Shown here: one piece after another, positions 45,301 to 54,782 of the stretch
Position numbering within the stretch: the first letter of the stretch is position 1
How the letters are laid out: each line of letters opens with the position of its first letter
Assembly (NCBI RefSeq): GCF_007280415.1
Contig: NZ_VKKU01000002.1
Location: 1-64,000 of the forward strand
DNA length: 64,000 bases
Direction: 5' to 3'
From: Sphingorhabdus contaminans
Lineage (GTDB): Bacteria > Pseudomonadota > Alphaproteobacteria > Sphingomonadales > Sphingomonadaceae
The notes under the pieces: generated by a model
Told to the model about the DNA's origin: nothing
What the model saw: the letters and a program-made list of their open reading frames with translations, nothing else
Databases searched by the model: none
Translations under genes and position numbers: made by a program

Positions 45301-48300
45301 ACACCGTTCAACCCGCCGGTGATGGTCGCCGCAGCATTTGCCGCGGTAATAACCAGATCTTTGGCAGAAGTAGCGTTAACTGCCTCAATCGCGTTGAACC
45401 CGGTACCTCCGGTCACATTGCCCTTCACCGTAAGCGATGTGTTACCGCCCGCGCCTTTATTTTCCAGTTTAATGCCGCGCTGGCCGCCAGAGACATTGTT
45501 GGCTTCGACTGTTAAGTTTTTGCTGTCTCCGACATTTTCAACGTTAATACCATCTGCCGTTGTAGCTGTAATAGCGCCGGTCGCTTTTACCGAGGTAGAA
45601 CCGGAGCCGCCATTATTTGCAAATATTCCATTTGCACCCGCAAATACATCGACAGCTTCGACAGAAAGATCAGTTGTAGAAGAACTGTTGCTAACAAAGA
45701 TGCCATCGCCATTCAGCCCGGCAGTGACCTTGCCGGTTGCGCGAAGAGACGTACTGCCATCGCCGTTGTTGAATGCGGATATCCCATCGTCATTTCCCGT
45801 CACATTGTTAACAACAATATTTAGATTTTCGGACCGTGAGCCATTAAATAGCCTTACGCCGTCGGCAGTTCTACCAATGATATCTCCTGCAACAGAAATA
45901 GACATCGAACCAGCACCACGATTTGCTGCGTTTATACCAGCAACTTCGCCACTGATTGTAGAACCGCCATTGTTTGCAATGATGCTTAGGCCGCTGGTTG
46001 CGTCTTTATTATCAATTTCGATCCCGTTTTCCGTAGCGCCGTCAACGTTGCCAGAAATCGAAAGTGTAGTGGAACCAGCACCTATATTGGTAAGGTCAAT
46101 GCCGTTCAGCCCGCCCGACACATTATTCACGTTTACCGACAAATTGGTCGTCCCGGCTTCGTTACGCGCATTTATCCCGTCGCCTGTTGTCCCGACCACT
46201 TTGCCCGCAGCGGTGATGCTGGTCGAGCCTGTACCCTTGTTGCTGGCAAAGATGCCATTCACACCGCCAGTGATGGTCGCCGCTGCATTGGTGCCAGTGA
46301 TGGTGAGGTCCTTCGCCGTAGCCCCATTGGATACATCGATCGCGTTGAACCCGGTACCGCCGGTCACATTGCCGTTCAGCGTAACTGATGTGTTGCCAGT
46401 TCCGTAATTTTTTGCACCAACACCCTCTCGACCACCCTCGACATTATTTGCCGAAATGCTCAAATTGTCGGTCGTTGCGCCATTATAAGCAAAGATGCCT
46501 ACCCCACCGCCTTTCACCAAACCGGTTGCGGTTATGGATGTAGATCCGGTGCCAAGGTTATCTGCGTCAATCCCTTCGTTATCTGCTTCTACGTTGTTTG
46601 CCGAAATACTGAGGTCGCCAGCATTTCCTCGAATCACTGCAAGAATACCGTCATTCGTTACGCCTTCAACAAGCCCCGTCGAGACGATAACGGTCGAACC
46701 AGTACCTTCGTTATAGGAGTAAATCCCTTCCGTATTGCCGTTAACGTCATGCACCGTGACGCTTAGGTTACCTGCACCTTCACCTACTGAGACTTCGATG
46801 CCTTCCGCGGTTTTTCCGACAACACTGCCCTTCACATCGATAGAAGTAGTTCCACCATTCAAGCTGTTGTTGACAGCCAGAATGCCGTTCTGTTCACCCG
46901 TGATCGTAGCCGCAGCGTTTGTTCCGGTGATTTTCAAATTCTTGGCGGTGGTGTCAATTTCAGCATAAATGCCATTTCTCGTTTCCGACAAAACGGTACC
47001 ATTTACTATAAGATCAATTGAACCTGTACCTTCATTAAATGTTCGAATCGCATCGGTTTTGCCCGTCACATTGTTAACTTCGGCTGTGACATTATATGCG
47101 GACTTACCATTGTAAGTACCACCACTTGCAAATAAGCCATTTCCTTCGCGACCTACCACATCGCCAGTAACGGTGATTTTTGAAGACGAGCCTTGCCCAT
47201 AATTGGAAACATCAATGCCATCTTTTCCGCTGGCATTGACAGCCTGCACGGTAATATCACCTGCACCTCCGCTGTAGACAAATATACCGTCCTCATTCAG
47301 ACCGGTTGCCGTTCCAGTCGACACGACGGTCGTCGCCCCCGTTCCGAAGTTGAGTGCGATAATGCCATATTGCCCCGCTTGCACATCGTGTGCCAGCACA
47401 GTCAAATTGGCTGTAGTCGACCCTGCGGCATTTTCCGCCCGGATACCATCCCCGGTCGTACCGACCACCTTGCCAGCAACGGTGATTGTTGTCGAACCGC
47501 CCTTATTGCTGTTGTTGACCGCCAAGATACCGTTTGTTCCGCCGGTAATCGTCGCCGGGAATAGCCCCGCTGCATCCGCAACAGAAGCCTCTGTCGAGAC
47601 AATGGTCAGATCACCTGCGGTCGTGGCATTGGTCGCTTCAATGGCGTTAAACCCAGCACCGCCTGTCACAGTACCGCTGAGCGTCAGCGTCGTGTTGCCT
47701 GTGCCATCGTTCGTGGCATACACGCCGCGCTTCGCGCCTTGCACATCATTGGCGGTGATGCTCAAGTCAGAAGACTTCACACCATTGGTGGCACGGATCG
47801 CATCTTCACTGCCGCCACTTACAAAATTTGACACCGACACATTGGTTGCACCACCGCCCTGATGGTTCGTTACCACACCGAAAGTGCCACCGGTCACATC
47901 AATCGCACTTACCGTCAATCCGGCAGTCGAGGCTGCGTTATATACGCTTATGCCTGCCTGGTTTTGGCCATCAACGGCACCACTTGCCGTCACCGTTGTG
48001 GTGCCAGTACCCAAGTTCCGTGCCAAAATGCCAAATTCATTGCCTACGACGATTCCTGCATCAACTGTCAGGTTCTGCGCCGTTTGAGCATTATCAACCG
48101 CAATGCCGTTTGCACCGCCCGATACACCTGAGCGGACCGTTACCGATGTCGAACCAGTGCCATTATTTGTAACATTGACGCCGTCAACCGCGCCGTAAAC
48201 GCGGTTCGCGTCAACCGACAGATTATAGGTACCGGCATTGTTTGTTACATTGATGCCATCCCCGGTCGTACCAACCACTTTGCCAGCAACGGTGATGGTT

Positions 48301-51300
48301 GTCGAACCGCCCTTATTGCTGTTGTTGACCGCCAAGATACCGTTTGTTCCGCCGGTAATCGTCGCCGGGAATAGCCCCGCTGCATCCGCAACAGAAGCCT
48401 CTGTCGAGACAATGGTCAGATCACCTGCGGTCGTGGCATTGGTCGCTTCAATGGCGTTAAATCCAGCGCCGCCGGTGACACTACCGTTCAGCGTCAGCGT
48501 CGTGTTGCCTGTGCCATCGTTCGTGGCATACACGCCGCGCTTCGCGCCTTGCACATCATTGGCGGTGATGCTCAAGTCAGAAGACTTCACACCATTGGTG
48601 GCACGGATCGCATCTTCACTGCCGCCACTTACAAAATTTGACACCGACACATTGGTTGCACCACCGCCCTGATGGTTCGTTACCACACCGAAAGTGCCAC
48701 CGGTCACATCAATCGCACTTACCGTCAATCCGGCAGTCGAGGCTGCGTTATATACGCTTATGCCTGCCTGGTTTTGGCCATCAACGGCACCACTTGCCGT
48801 CACCGTTGTGGTGCCAGTACCCAAGTTCCGTGCCAAAATGCCAAATTCAGCGCCTTCAACATTTGCTGCATCGATGGTCAGACCAAAGGAACCTGGTGCG
48901 TTGGTCGCGTTGATACCATCGCGGGTCTCTCCCACAACTTTTCCGGCGACGGTGATGGTCGTCGAACCGCCCTTATTGCTGTCGTTGACCGCCAAAATAC
49001 CGTTTGCGCCGCCCTTGATGGTCGCAGGGATTACACCATTGGCATCCGCAACCGCAGGCGCGGTCGAATTGATCGTTAGATCACCTGCGGTCGTGGCATT
49101 GGTCGCTTCAATGGCGTTAAATCCAGCGCGGCCGGTGACATTACCGTTCAGCGTCAGCGTCGTGTTACCCGTACCATTGTTCGTGGCCAAAACAGCGTTG
49201 CGATCCGCCAATATATTGGCAGCTTCGATTTCGAGATCCGCGCCGGTATTGACTGCCTCAATTCCTTCTTCTCCAGCAACGATCGAATTTGCGAAAATAG
49301 TGAGATTGCCAGCACCGTTGTTGACGGCATCTACGCCATCTTGCCCGGCGGCAATGGTGTTTGTTACTGCGATAGTTACGGAACCAGTGCCATCATTCTG
49401 AACTTTTACGCCGTCGGTTAGTGCGGTTATGCCTAATGCGCTGACTGAAATACTATTCGCCGTGGCCGCATTCTTCGCATAAATGCCAATACCGCTTTTT
49501 CCGTCGACCTCGGTTGCGGAAATTACAGTGTCATTAGCTCCATTATTGAGGGCGAAAATACCGTCATCGCCCCCGGACACCGATGCAACATTGATCGAAA
49601 CGCCGAGCGAGTTCGCACCATTTTCGACGAATATTCCGTCACCGCTGGCGGCCTTGATTGCGCCTGCAACCGACAGAGTTGTCGCACCTGCACCAAGGTT
49701 TTTAGCATATATGCCGTGATTATCGCCTGAAATTGTAGGCACAGCTACGCCATTTACGATATCCGATACTTTTGTGGAAGTTATGGTTAGGCCGGTTCCA
49801 GCATTCGTTGCCGAAGCGGCGGTGCCGCTTGTATATTCGCCATTATAGGCAAAAATACCGTTATATCCTGCACCACCAGTAACAGTGCCGCTGACAGCGA
49901 TCGTGGTGGTACCAGTTCCATAATTTCGAGCTGCGATACCGTTGTAATTGCCAGTGACATCGCCTGCACTAATCGAAATACTGCCCGCAGTTCCACCATT
50001 GAAGGCGCTAATGCCATCGAAACGGTCGGCAGTGACGGTACCGGCAACCGATATCTTCGTATCGCCGCCTCCTGAATTCTGCGCGTAAATGCCGAAACCA
50101 TCGCCATCGATCGTGGCGGTCGCATTGTTGGCGGTAATGGTCAGTCCCGTTGCCGCTCCATTGTTGACAACGGAGATAGCATTTCCGGTCTTGCCTGTAA
50201 CATTTGCAGCAACGATTACTTCACTTGAGCCCACACCATTGTTGGTTACATCAATGCCGTCAGTGCCGCCGGTTACATCTGCTCTTGCATCAACCGTTAA
50301 ATTACGCGCTGTGGCGCCATTGGTCACTTTTATCCCATCGCCAGCAGCAGCATCAACAGCACCATATGTGGTTACAGAGGTATCATAATTACCATCGTTA
50401 TTGGCGATTATGCCGCTCGTCGCCGCGTTGATGACGTTGGCTTTAATAGAAAGGCTTGAACCAGACGCCCCATTATCGGCGTTAATGCCCTGGCCGAGCA
50501 GAGAATTGACGGTCCCACTGACGGAAATGTCGATATTACCTTTTCCGTCGTTTACCGCGTTAATTCCTCTGACCCGACCGTCAACATCAGCCGCAGAGAT
50601 AGAGATGCCTTTCGCGTCGCCTCCATTCTGAACGTCGATGCCGATTCCGGCTGTACCCGTCACGGCACCAGCAACCGACACCAAAGTAACGCCTGTCCCG
50701 TTATTGCGTGCATAGATTCCGCTCGCACCACCAATGATGGTGGCCGCGACATCTGTTCCTGTAATTGTCAAATCTGACGCATTCGCGCCATTTACCGCGT
50801 TAATTGCATTATCGCCTGCATCGATGCTGCCGCCAACGAGGATCGTGCTGGCACCGCCGCTATTATTATTGGTCGAAATTCCGTTTGAGCCCGCCTTCAC
50901 GTCGACGGCACTGATGGATACACCTCCATTACCCGAGGTTAATGACGCCGCAATGCCATCTGATGCAGCGTCTATGACGTTGGCATTTATCGTTACGCCT
51001 TTCCCGGCTCCATTTTGCGTAACACTGATGCCATTACCCGAAGATGCCAGGATCTGGCCGAAAGATTCGACGAGCGCATAACCTTCGCCGGAATTGATGA
51101 TATCTATGCCTGAGCCCGCGGTGATATCCGGGACGTTCACCAAGATATTGCCCGCACCGGTAGAGCTGGCGACTATCGAAACGCCTGAACTTAAACCATC
51201 TTCCACTTCAATGCTGTCAACGTCGACGTCGATGTCCCCCTGTCCAAAGGAAGCAAGGATATTGACGCCTGTTGTTTGGGATTCAATCGTTTGACCATTG

Positions 51301-52964
51301 ATTGTTATACCCTGACCACCGGCGCCATCCTGCGTAACACTGATGCCCTGTCCTGCTTGCGCCAGAATTTGATCGAAGTCGGTGATCGTTACACTGCCTG
51401 TGCCGGTGTTTTGGACCACGATCCCGGAGCCTGCAGTAATGTCGGTAACACTGACATCTATATTGCCCGCACCGGTAGAGCTGGCGACTATAGAAACGCC
51501 CGAACTTAAATCATCTCCCACTTCAATGCTGTCAACATCGACGCTGATGTCGCCTTGCCCGAAGGAAGCGAGGATATCGACGCCCGATGTCTGGGATTCA
51601 ATCGTTTGACCATTGATTGTTATACCCTGACCACCGGCGCCATCTTGCGTAACACTGATGCCCTGACCTGCTAGCGCCAGAATTTGATCGAAGTCGGTGA
51701 TCGTTACACTGCCTGTGCCGGAATTATCGATATCGATCCCGGTGCCAGCAGTAATGTCGGTCACACTGACATCTATATTGCCCGCACCGGTAGAGCCTGC
51801 ATCGATCGAAACACCAACCTGCGCTACATCAGCAACAAATTGTTGGTTTGCATCCAAAATGAACGTTCCGTCGGCGTTAACATCTACCGCAGTCACGCTG
51901 TTGGCGGTAACGTTGATATCGCCGCTACCAGCGTCCATTGCGACGTTCACACCAGACTGACCTGCAACAATTATGTTGGCATTTACGGTAATTCCCGAAC
52001 CATTTCCGTATTGCGTCGCATCGACACCAAACCCGCCCGCACCCAATATCGTTCCTGTAGACTGAACGTCGATGAACCCTTGACCAGAATTGGTGAGTTG
52101 AATTCCGTTAATGGCAGAAATGTCGCCCGTAGTGATCGACAAATTTCCCGTATTTGTACCAGAAGAAATTTCGGCAACTATTCCGGTACCGCTGAACGCT
52201 TCGGTCCCCTCAACAATTAGCGCGCCCTTGACGGTGATGTTTACTCCTCCGCTGACACTGTCGCTATCGACATTGATGCCGTTGGTGTCGCCAAAAGCAG
52301 AACCCAAATCCAAGGTGATTTCACCGACATTTTCGCCCGCCACTATGCGCGCGATGCTTTTGTCCGAGGATGTAACCGCCCCCGTGACATTCACGTCAAT
52401 GTTACCAGACCCGAATGTGTTGTCGATGTTCACACCAATGTTGTCGGCTTCAATCGAATTGGCATTTATAGAAACCCCGGAACCAAGGGTCGTGACGTTC
52501 ACACCGTCAAGGGAATCTCCAACAATTCTATCCGCAGTGATCGAGGTAAAGCCCGAACCATTGTTGATCGCCACGATACCAGCATCACCAGTTACAAGTG
52601 CGTCGGCATTGATGGTAATGTCATTCGCATTCGGACCATTGGTCGCTTTAATCCCCGGCGCAGTCGTCCCGCCCGTCACTCCATTGGGCGCATTAATGAT
52701 CAGCGAGCCATTTCCGTTATTCGTCTCATCGACAGGCACTTGAGGGTCGGTGACCGTCACCGTCACATCCTGCGCCAGCGCCTCCGACGGCAGCGCCATC
52801 GATCCACCAAAGGCAAGTGCAGCCGCCATCGCGACAACCGAAACATTCTGCAAATGACCGACGTGAGGCGCGTAGCTGGCCACCTGGCCCTTCCATTTGG
52901 TCATCCGACCCCCGCGCAACATGATGGAGGTGAAGCCTGCACGTGCTTTTGATTCGATATTCAT
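42399..52964 (-). CDS. Giant autotransporter (type V secretion) with repetitive beta-helix passenger
   Basis: The 3,521-aa protein has an extended leader of about 68 residues (NVSVVAMAAALAFGGS... ending SEALAQ). A ~3,150-residue passenger follows, made of irregular repeats with motifs GDGI.A.N, LTITA..V.G, GI.A.N.GTGST and GGAGFNAIEA, typical of a long right-handed beta-helix. The C-terminal ~300 residues form an autotransporter beta-barrel (GGLWGRFVGKGF, LQMGLDFGRS) ending in GLRINW. The start is 52964; an in-frame ATG 31 codons upstream would extend across the inverted repeat and is unlikely. Internal DNA duplications (810-bp and 315-bp units) show growth by unequal crossing-over. Likely an adhesin or biofilm surface protein; the ligand is unknown. 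Confidence 0.93.
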   Translation of the reverse strand: MNIESKARAGFTSIMLRGGRMTKWKGQVASYAPHVGHLQNVSVVAMAAALAFGGSMALPSEALAQDVTVTVTDPQVPVDETNNGNGSLIINAPNGVTGGTTAPGIKATNGPNANDITINADALVTGDAGIVAINNGSGFTSITADRIVGDSLDGVNVTTLGSGVSINANSIEADNIGVNIDNTFGSGNIDVNVTGAVTSSDKSIARIVAGENVGEITLDLGSAFGDTNGINVDSDSVSGGVNITVKGALIVEGTEAFSGTGIVAEISSGTNTGNLSITTGDISAINGIQLTNSGQGFIDVQSTGTILGAGGFGVDATQYGNGSGITVNANIIVAGQSGVNVAMDAGSGDINVTANSVTAVDVNADGTFILDANQQFVADVAQVGVSIDAGSTGAGNIDVSVTDITAGTGIDIDNSGTGSVTITDFDQILALAGQGISVTQDGAGGQGITINGQTIESQTSGVDILASFGQGDISVDVDSIEVGDDLSSGVSIVASSTGAGNIDVSVTDITAGSGIVVQNTGTGSVTITDFDQILAQAGQGISVTQDGAGGQGITINGQTIESQTTGVNILASFGQGDIDVDVDSIEVEDGLSSGVSIVASSTGAGNILVNVPDITAGSGIDIINSGEGYALVESFGQILASSGNGISVTQNGAGKGVTINANVIDAASDGIAASLTSGNGGVSISAVDVKAGSNGISTNNNSGGASTILVGGSIDAGDNAINAVNGANASDLTITGTDVAATIIGGASGIYARNNGTGVTLVSVAGAVTGTAGIGIDVQNGGDAKGISISAADVDGRVRGINAVNDGKGNIDISVSGTVNSLLGQGINADNGASGSSLSIKANVINAATSGIIANNDGNYDTSVTTYGAVDAAAGDGIKVTNGATARNLTVDARADVTGGTDGIDVTNNGVGSSEVIVAANVTGKTGNAISVVNNGAATGLTITANNATATIDGDGFGIYAQNSGGGDTKISVAGTVTADRFDGISAFNGGTAGSISISAGDVTGNYNGIAARNYGTGTTTIAVSGTVTGGAGYNGIFAYNGEYTSGTAASATNAGTGLTITSTKVSDIVNGVAVPTISGDNHGIYAKNLGAGATTLSVAGAIKAASGDGIFVENGANSLGVSINVASVSGGDDGIFALNNGANDTVISATEVDGKSGIGIYAKNAATANSISVSALGITALTDGVKVQNDGTGSVTIAVTNTIAAGQDGVDAVNNGAGNLTIFANSIVAGEEGIEAVNTGADLEIEAANILADRNAVLATNNGTGNTTLTLNGNVTGRAGFNAIEATNATTAGDLTINSTAPAVADANGVIPATIKGGANGILAVNDSNKGGSTTITVAGKVVGETRDGINATNAPGSFGLTIDAANVEGAEFGILARNLGTGTTTVTASGAVDGQNQAGISVYNAASTAGLTVSAIDVTGGTFGVVTNHQGGGATNVSVSNFVSGGSEDAIRATNGVKSSDLSITANDVQGAKRGVYATNDGTGNTTLTLNGSVTGGAGFNAIEATNATTAGDLTIVSTEASVADAAGLFPATITGGTNGILAVNNSNKGGSTTITVAGKVVGTTGDGINVTNNAGTYNLSVDANRVYGAVDGVNVTNNGTGSTSVTVRSGVSGGANGIAVDNAQTAQNLTVDAGIVVGNEFGILARNLGTGTTTVTASGAVDGQNQAGISVYNAASTAGLTVSAIDVTGGTFGVVTNHQGGGATNVSVSNFVSGGSEDAIRATNGVKSSDLSITANDVQGAKRGVYATNDGTGNTTLTLSGTVTGGAGFNAIEATNATTAGDLTIVSTEASVADAAGLFPATITGGTNGILAVNNSNKGGSTTITVAGKVVGTTGDGIRAENAAGSTTANLTVLAHDVQAGQYGIIALNFGTGATTVVSTGTATGLNEDGIFVYSGGAGDITVQAVNASGKDGIDVSNYGQGSSSKITVTGDVVGREGNGLFASGGTYNGKSAYNVTAEVNNVTGKTDAIRTFNEGTGSIDLIVNGTVLSETRNGIYAEIDTTAKNLKITGTNAAATITGEQNGILAVNNSLNGGTTSIDVKGSVVGKTAEGIEVSVGEGAGNLSVTVHDVNGNTEGIYSYNEGTGSTVIVSTGLVEGVTNDGILAVIRGNAGDLSISANNVEADNEGIDADNLGTGSTSITATGLVKGGGVGIFAYNGATTDNLSISANNVEGGREGVGAKNYGTGNTSVTLNGNVTGGTGFNAIDVSNGATAKDLTITGTNAAATITGGVNGIFASNKGTGSTSITAAGKVVGTTGDGINARNEAGTTNLSVNVNNVSGGLNGIDLTNIGAGSTTLSISGNVDGATENGIEIDNKDATSGLSIIANNGGSTISGEVAGINAANRGAGSMSISVAGDIIGRTADGVRLFNGSRSENLNIVVNNVTGNDDGISAFNNGDGSTSLRATGKVTAGLNGDGIFVSNSSSTTDLSVEAVDVFAGANGIFANNGGSGSTSVKATGAITATTADGINVENVGDSKNLTVEANNVSGGQRGIKLENKGAGGNTSLTVKGNVTGGTGFNAIEAVNATSAKDLVITAANAAATITGGLNGVLATNEGVGGSTAVNIAGSVIGVGNDGIQVENKAGTNGLTLTANNVSGAENGIVAKNGGAGETTVTAIGDVVGTRGTGVDVSNNALATNIIVNTAKVTGGAVGIAAINSGSGFTRVTATGDINGNDAGILATNSVNATDLSVAAANVTATKLGVFADNAGKGATSVTLNGNVTGGTGFNAVDVRNGVAAKDMTITAGNAAGKIAGGLNGLNVLNNGKDASTSVSLAGSVAGTVDDGVHVESGADTVNVSVTVKDATGGDEAVEVINRGKGSTTVVASGALVGRDNGLVAANTATGTTLSVTAKDVTGAASGISTNSLGTGATTISVSGKIAGGTGVGISASNAAGTTATINLAATADVSATSGNAILNNGGNSVLNVANGAGLRGTVRLGDGSDTANFALASTEAFIGITALDGGDNLSAADGFVDTLNLNGVGNYDLVGARVTNWEAININAGTVGFSDAIITAGALNVANGTTLNGGNSLVATANVTVAANGTLQAGNAAGNSRTRIVGNLASAGLVNLSGPAGSTKAGDTLAVTGNFTGNGGQVRLDTVLGGDNSPTDFVSITGNAVGGSLLAINNTGGLGGLTTGDGIRVVQVGGTSDRDAFALLGDDVQAGGFRYDLFLGGIADPNDQDWYLRTVGASDIAATTLSFARLSDDIAMTFLGTLHERVGEQEHLAKRGYQSAGTGGLWGRFVGKGFRERLSSATLGDIKSTGSISGLQMGLDFGRSIKSDGSATFTGAYAGYADGSSNDQNIFRNVARRSGSSDSKGWLTGLYATHYGSTGWYANAVVQATWVDASASARNGVTLETDGRTYLGSVELGKSLKLGNRLAFETQAQLIYGETRFDDARDSAGIANKIRIEDSLTGRVGFRLKTTKDEKYNAAGGLFSGYLKANLWHNLLGSDVRLNTAGVDLGKFEPKKTWVDAGLGTTLTVAKNTELFFDADVEIGLDRKTAAGTGKAGLRINW
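47441..48039. repeat. Long direct repeat in autotransporter passenger, copy 1
   Basis: About 600 bp are almost identical to 48251-48849, offset by 810 bp (270 codons, in frame). Differences number roughly ten to fifteen bases, mostly clustered near 47650-47680. A shorter third piece of the same unit appears at about 49080-49165. Confidence 0.9.
48251..48849. repeat. Long direct repeat in autotransporter passenger, copy 2
   Basis: Partner of the repeat at 47441-48039. The boundaries are sharp: after position 48039/48849 the copies diverge at once, as expected from a recent in-frame tandem duplication of an 810-bp unit. Confidence 0.9.
51135..51726. repeat. Tandem 315-bp repeat pair in the N-terminal passenger region
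   Basis: About 51135-51411 and 51450-51726 match with a 315-bp offset (105 codons). Shared landmarks are the stretches beginning ATTCAATCGTTTGACC (51281 and 51596) and the GATCGAAGTCGGTGATCG segment. Divergence is higher than in the 810-bp pair, so it is older. Confidence 0.85.
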
Positions 52965-53014
52965 TTGCTTTTCTTTTCCTGAACTTGGGGGTCGAAAATG
53001 ACGCGGTTTAAAGA

Positions 53015-53047
53015 TAGTAATGCTATGGTTATTAGATAGCATGACTA
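53015..53047. promoter_or_regulatory. Inverted repeat upstream of the giant autotransporter
   Basis: TAGTAATGCTAT, 9-nt spacer, ATAGCATGACTA (one mismatch between arms), 51-83 bp before the autotransporter ATG. Each arm differs by one base from an arm of the repeat at 40338-40375, but the half-sites are in the opposite order. The remaining intergenic sequence to 53281 holds the REP-like palindrome, a hairpin at 53229-53253 and no gene. Confidence 0.6.
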
Positions 53048-53206
53048 TGTATGTCAACTTGACGCGTTCAGATGATCGCCGGAAAAGCGACGCCTTCGCG
53101 GTTTGTTATTGATGGAATGAGGAATTTTTTGAGAGGTGGGAGTGCCTGCCGAACCACTTATCGCTCGGTCGCCAAGGCACCTATGTTCAACGTCGCATTA
53201 CGAAGA

Positions 53207-53225
53207 CCCTGAAACTAGTTCAGGG
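53207..53225. repeat. REP-like palindrome
   Basis: CCCTGAA-ACTAG-TTCAGGG. Very similar intergenic palindromes (CCCTGAA...TTCAGGG) are, from memory, common in sphingomonad genomes. It is followed by a second hairpin (AGGGAGAG/CTCTCCCT, 53229-53253), which may contribute to ending the carotenoid-oxygenase-like gene. Confidence 0.55.
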
Positions 53226-53281
53226 TGAAGGGAGAGTAAAATATGCTCTCCCTCCCCGCAGTCAGGAGGCTATCGTGACCC

Positions 53282-54748
53282 TCAACCGTATTTGCGCAAA
53301 TCTTTTCGCTCGACCCAGTGAGCATGGGTGCCGCTCGAAATCTTGTGCGGCAGGGCGATGCGGCAGACGGGGCCTTCGGAAAAACGCTTGCAGTCAATCA
53401 GGATGCATTCTGATGTCCCGCGGTTTTCGTCGATGATGAAACTGACCAGATAGCCGTCATCCTCGTCTTTCGCATGGGTGCGCGGGGCGAAGGGCGCTTC
53501 GCTGCCGTAGCGTCCTTCTTCCAGCATCACCTGTTCCGAGGCTCCGGTCTGCAAATCATGCTTCACAAATCCATTGAACAGGAACCAGCCCGGCTTGGAC
53601 GTTGTGCTATAGGCATAGCGGTATGGAAGGCCCAGATAGCGCTGGTTCATCATGCCGAATTCGAGGATGCGGTCGTCAAGCCGTTCCTCTTTCGTTGTCC
53701 CGTCCGTCAGGTTGAAACGCCAACGGTGCAGCTTGGGTTTAAAACTATGTTCGTCCACATAAGCCATCATATGCGCATATTCGCCTGCGCTCTCGATGGG
53801 CGGCGGATAGGGATCTTCTTCGAAATAGCCGTCCAGGATGACTTCATTGCCTTCTTCATAGGCGTTGATGAAATGCAGGACGAATGTCGGATCGGCTTCA
53901 AACCAGCGAATGTCTTCAGGCTGGCCATAGCGCGGGATCAATGCAAAGCGGGAAGGCAGGCCCTCGTGCAAGCGGGTCACGTGGATATCGCGCTTCAATA
54001 ATTCTTCATCCCAGAACAGCGGGAAGTCGCACAGGATGGACCAGTTCGGCGTGAACATCATATCGTGTGGAAGGCGCGGCCCCGGCAAGGGTACCGGAAC
54101 ATAATGCGCAAGCTTCCCGTCCGGACCGACGACGCCATAATGCATATAGGGTGCATGCTTCGAATAGTTGAAAAACAGAAGCTCGCCGGTACGTTCGTCC
54201 ACCTTGGGATGCGCGGATATGCCATCCAGAGGCACCCAGGAAGCGACGCCGGACTGTTCCAATGTTTCGGGATCGAGAACATATCCCTCTCCGCATTGGT
54301 AGAACGTCGACACGGCCTTTCCTGCATGGACGATGATATCGGTGCTGGACGAATCTTTAAGACCACCATGCGCGCCAAAGCCGGGGCGTTTGGATGTGCC
54401 GGTGCGGTCCATCAACCCGCCCCAAAGGGATCCGCCCGCATCCTGTTCCGCCGCAAAGCAGCGGGTACGGACGAAACGGTTCCGGTAACTTGCCTTGCCG
54501 CCCGAAAAATCGATCTGGTGGATCATGCCGTCACCATCAAAAGGGTGGTAACGGCCAAGGGGCTGATGCAACTGGTTTTCCGAATTGCGCAGATAGACGC
54601 CGTCAATGTCGGCCGGAATGACTCCTTCGATCACGTCAAGGTCGAAGGCGGTCACCTCCTCATGCTGCGGGGTCCATGCCCCGTTTAAATAGGGGTGGTT
54701 GCTGGGCTGCAACGTCGCCTTTACCGGCGGCAACTTCTCGACGAGCAT
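53282..54748 (-). CDS. Carotenoid-cleavage-type (RPE65 family) dioxygenase
   Basis: The 488-aa protein has the seven-bladed propeller family pattern. Four iron-ligand His can be traced: GISAHPKVD, PRLPHDMMFT, FVLHFINAYEEG and SGTHAHWVERK near the C-terminus. Early signatures are GVYLRNSENQ and HPFDGDGMIH. Members cleave C=C bonds of carotenoids, or of lignin-derived stilbenes in sphingomonads, so both apocarotenoid and stilbenoid substrates are possible. AGGA lies 9 nt before the ATG. It follows the aldehyde dehydrogenase gene by 34 bp on the same strand. Confidence 0.87.
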   Translation of the reverse strand: MLVEKLPPVKATLQPSNHPYLNGAWTPQHEEVTAFDLDVIEGVIPADIDGVYLRNSENQLHQPLGRYHPFDGDGMIHQIDFSGGKASYRNRFVRTRCFAAEQDAGGSLWGGLMDRTGTSKRPGFGAHGGLKDSSSTDIIVHAGKAVSTFYQCGEGYVLDPETLEQSGVASWVPLDGISAHPKVDERTGELLFFNYSKHAPYMHYGVVGPDGKLAHYVPVPLPGPRLPHDMMFTPNWSILCDFPLFWDEELLKRDIHVTRLHEGLPSRFALIPRYGQPEDIRWFEADPTFVLHFINAYEEGNEVILDGYFEEDPYPPPIESAGEYAHMMAYVDEHSFKPKLHRWRFNLTDGTTKEERLDDRILEFGMMNQRYLGLPYRYAYSTTSKPGWFLFNGFVKHDLQTGASEQVMLEEGRYGSEAPFAPRTHAKDEDDGYLVSFIIDENRGTSECILIDCKRFSEGPVCRIALPHKISSGTHAHWVERKDLRKYG

Positions 54749-54782
54749 ATGACAGTTCCTGACCCTAAGTCTCTCCTGCCTT

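Noticed and set aside
43999-46407. 802-codon open frame on the plus strand
   Set aside because: It lies fully antisense to the repetitive autotransporter passenger. The low-complexity Pro/Val/Leu-rich translation is the mirror of the Gly/Asn/Thr repeat code and has no start signal or domain.
47441-49165. Direct repeats considered as CRISPR or mobile element
   Set aside because: Repeats are hundreds of bases long, in frame within one gene, without short repeat-spacer rhythm, inverted ends or transposase.
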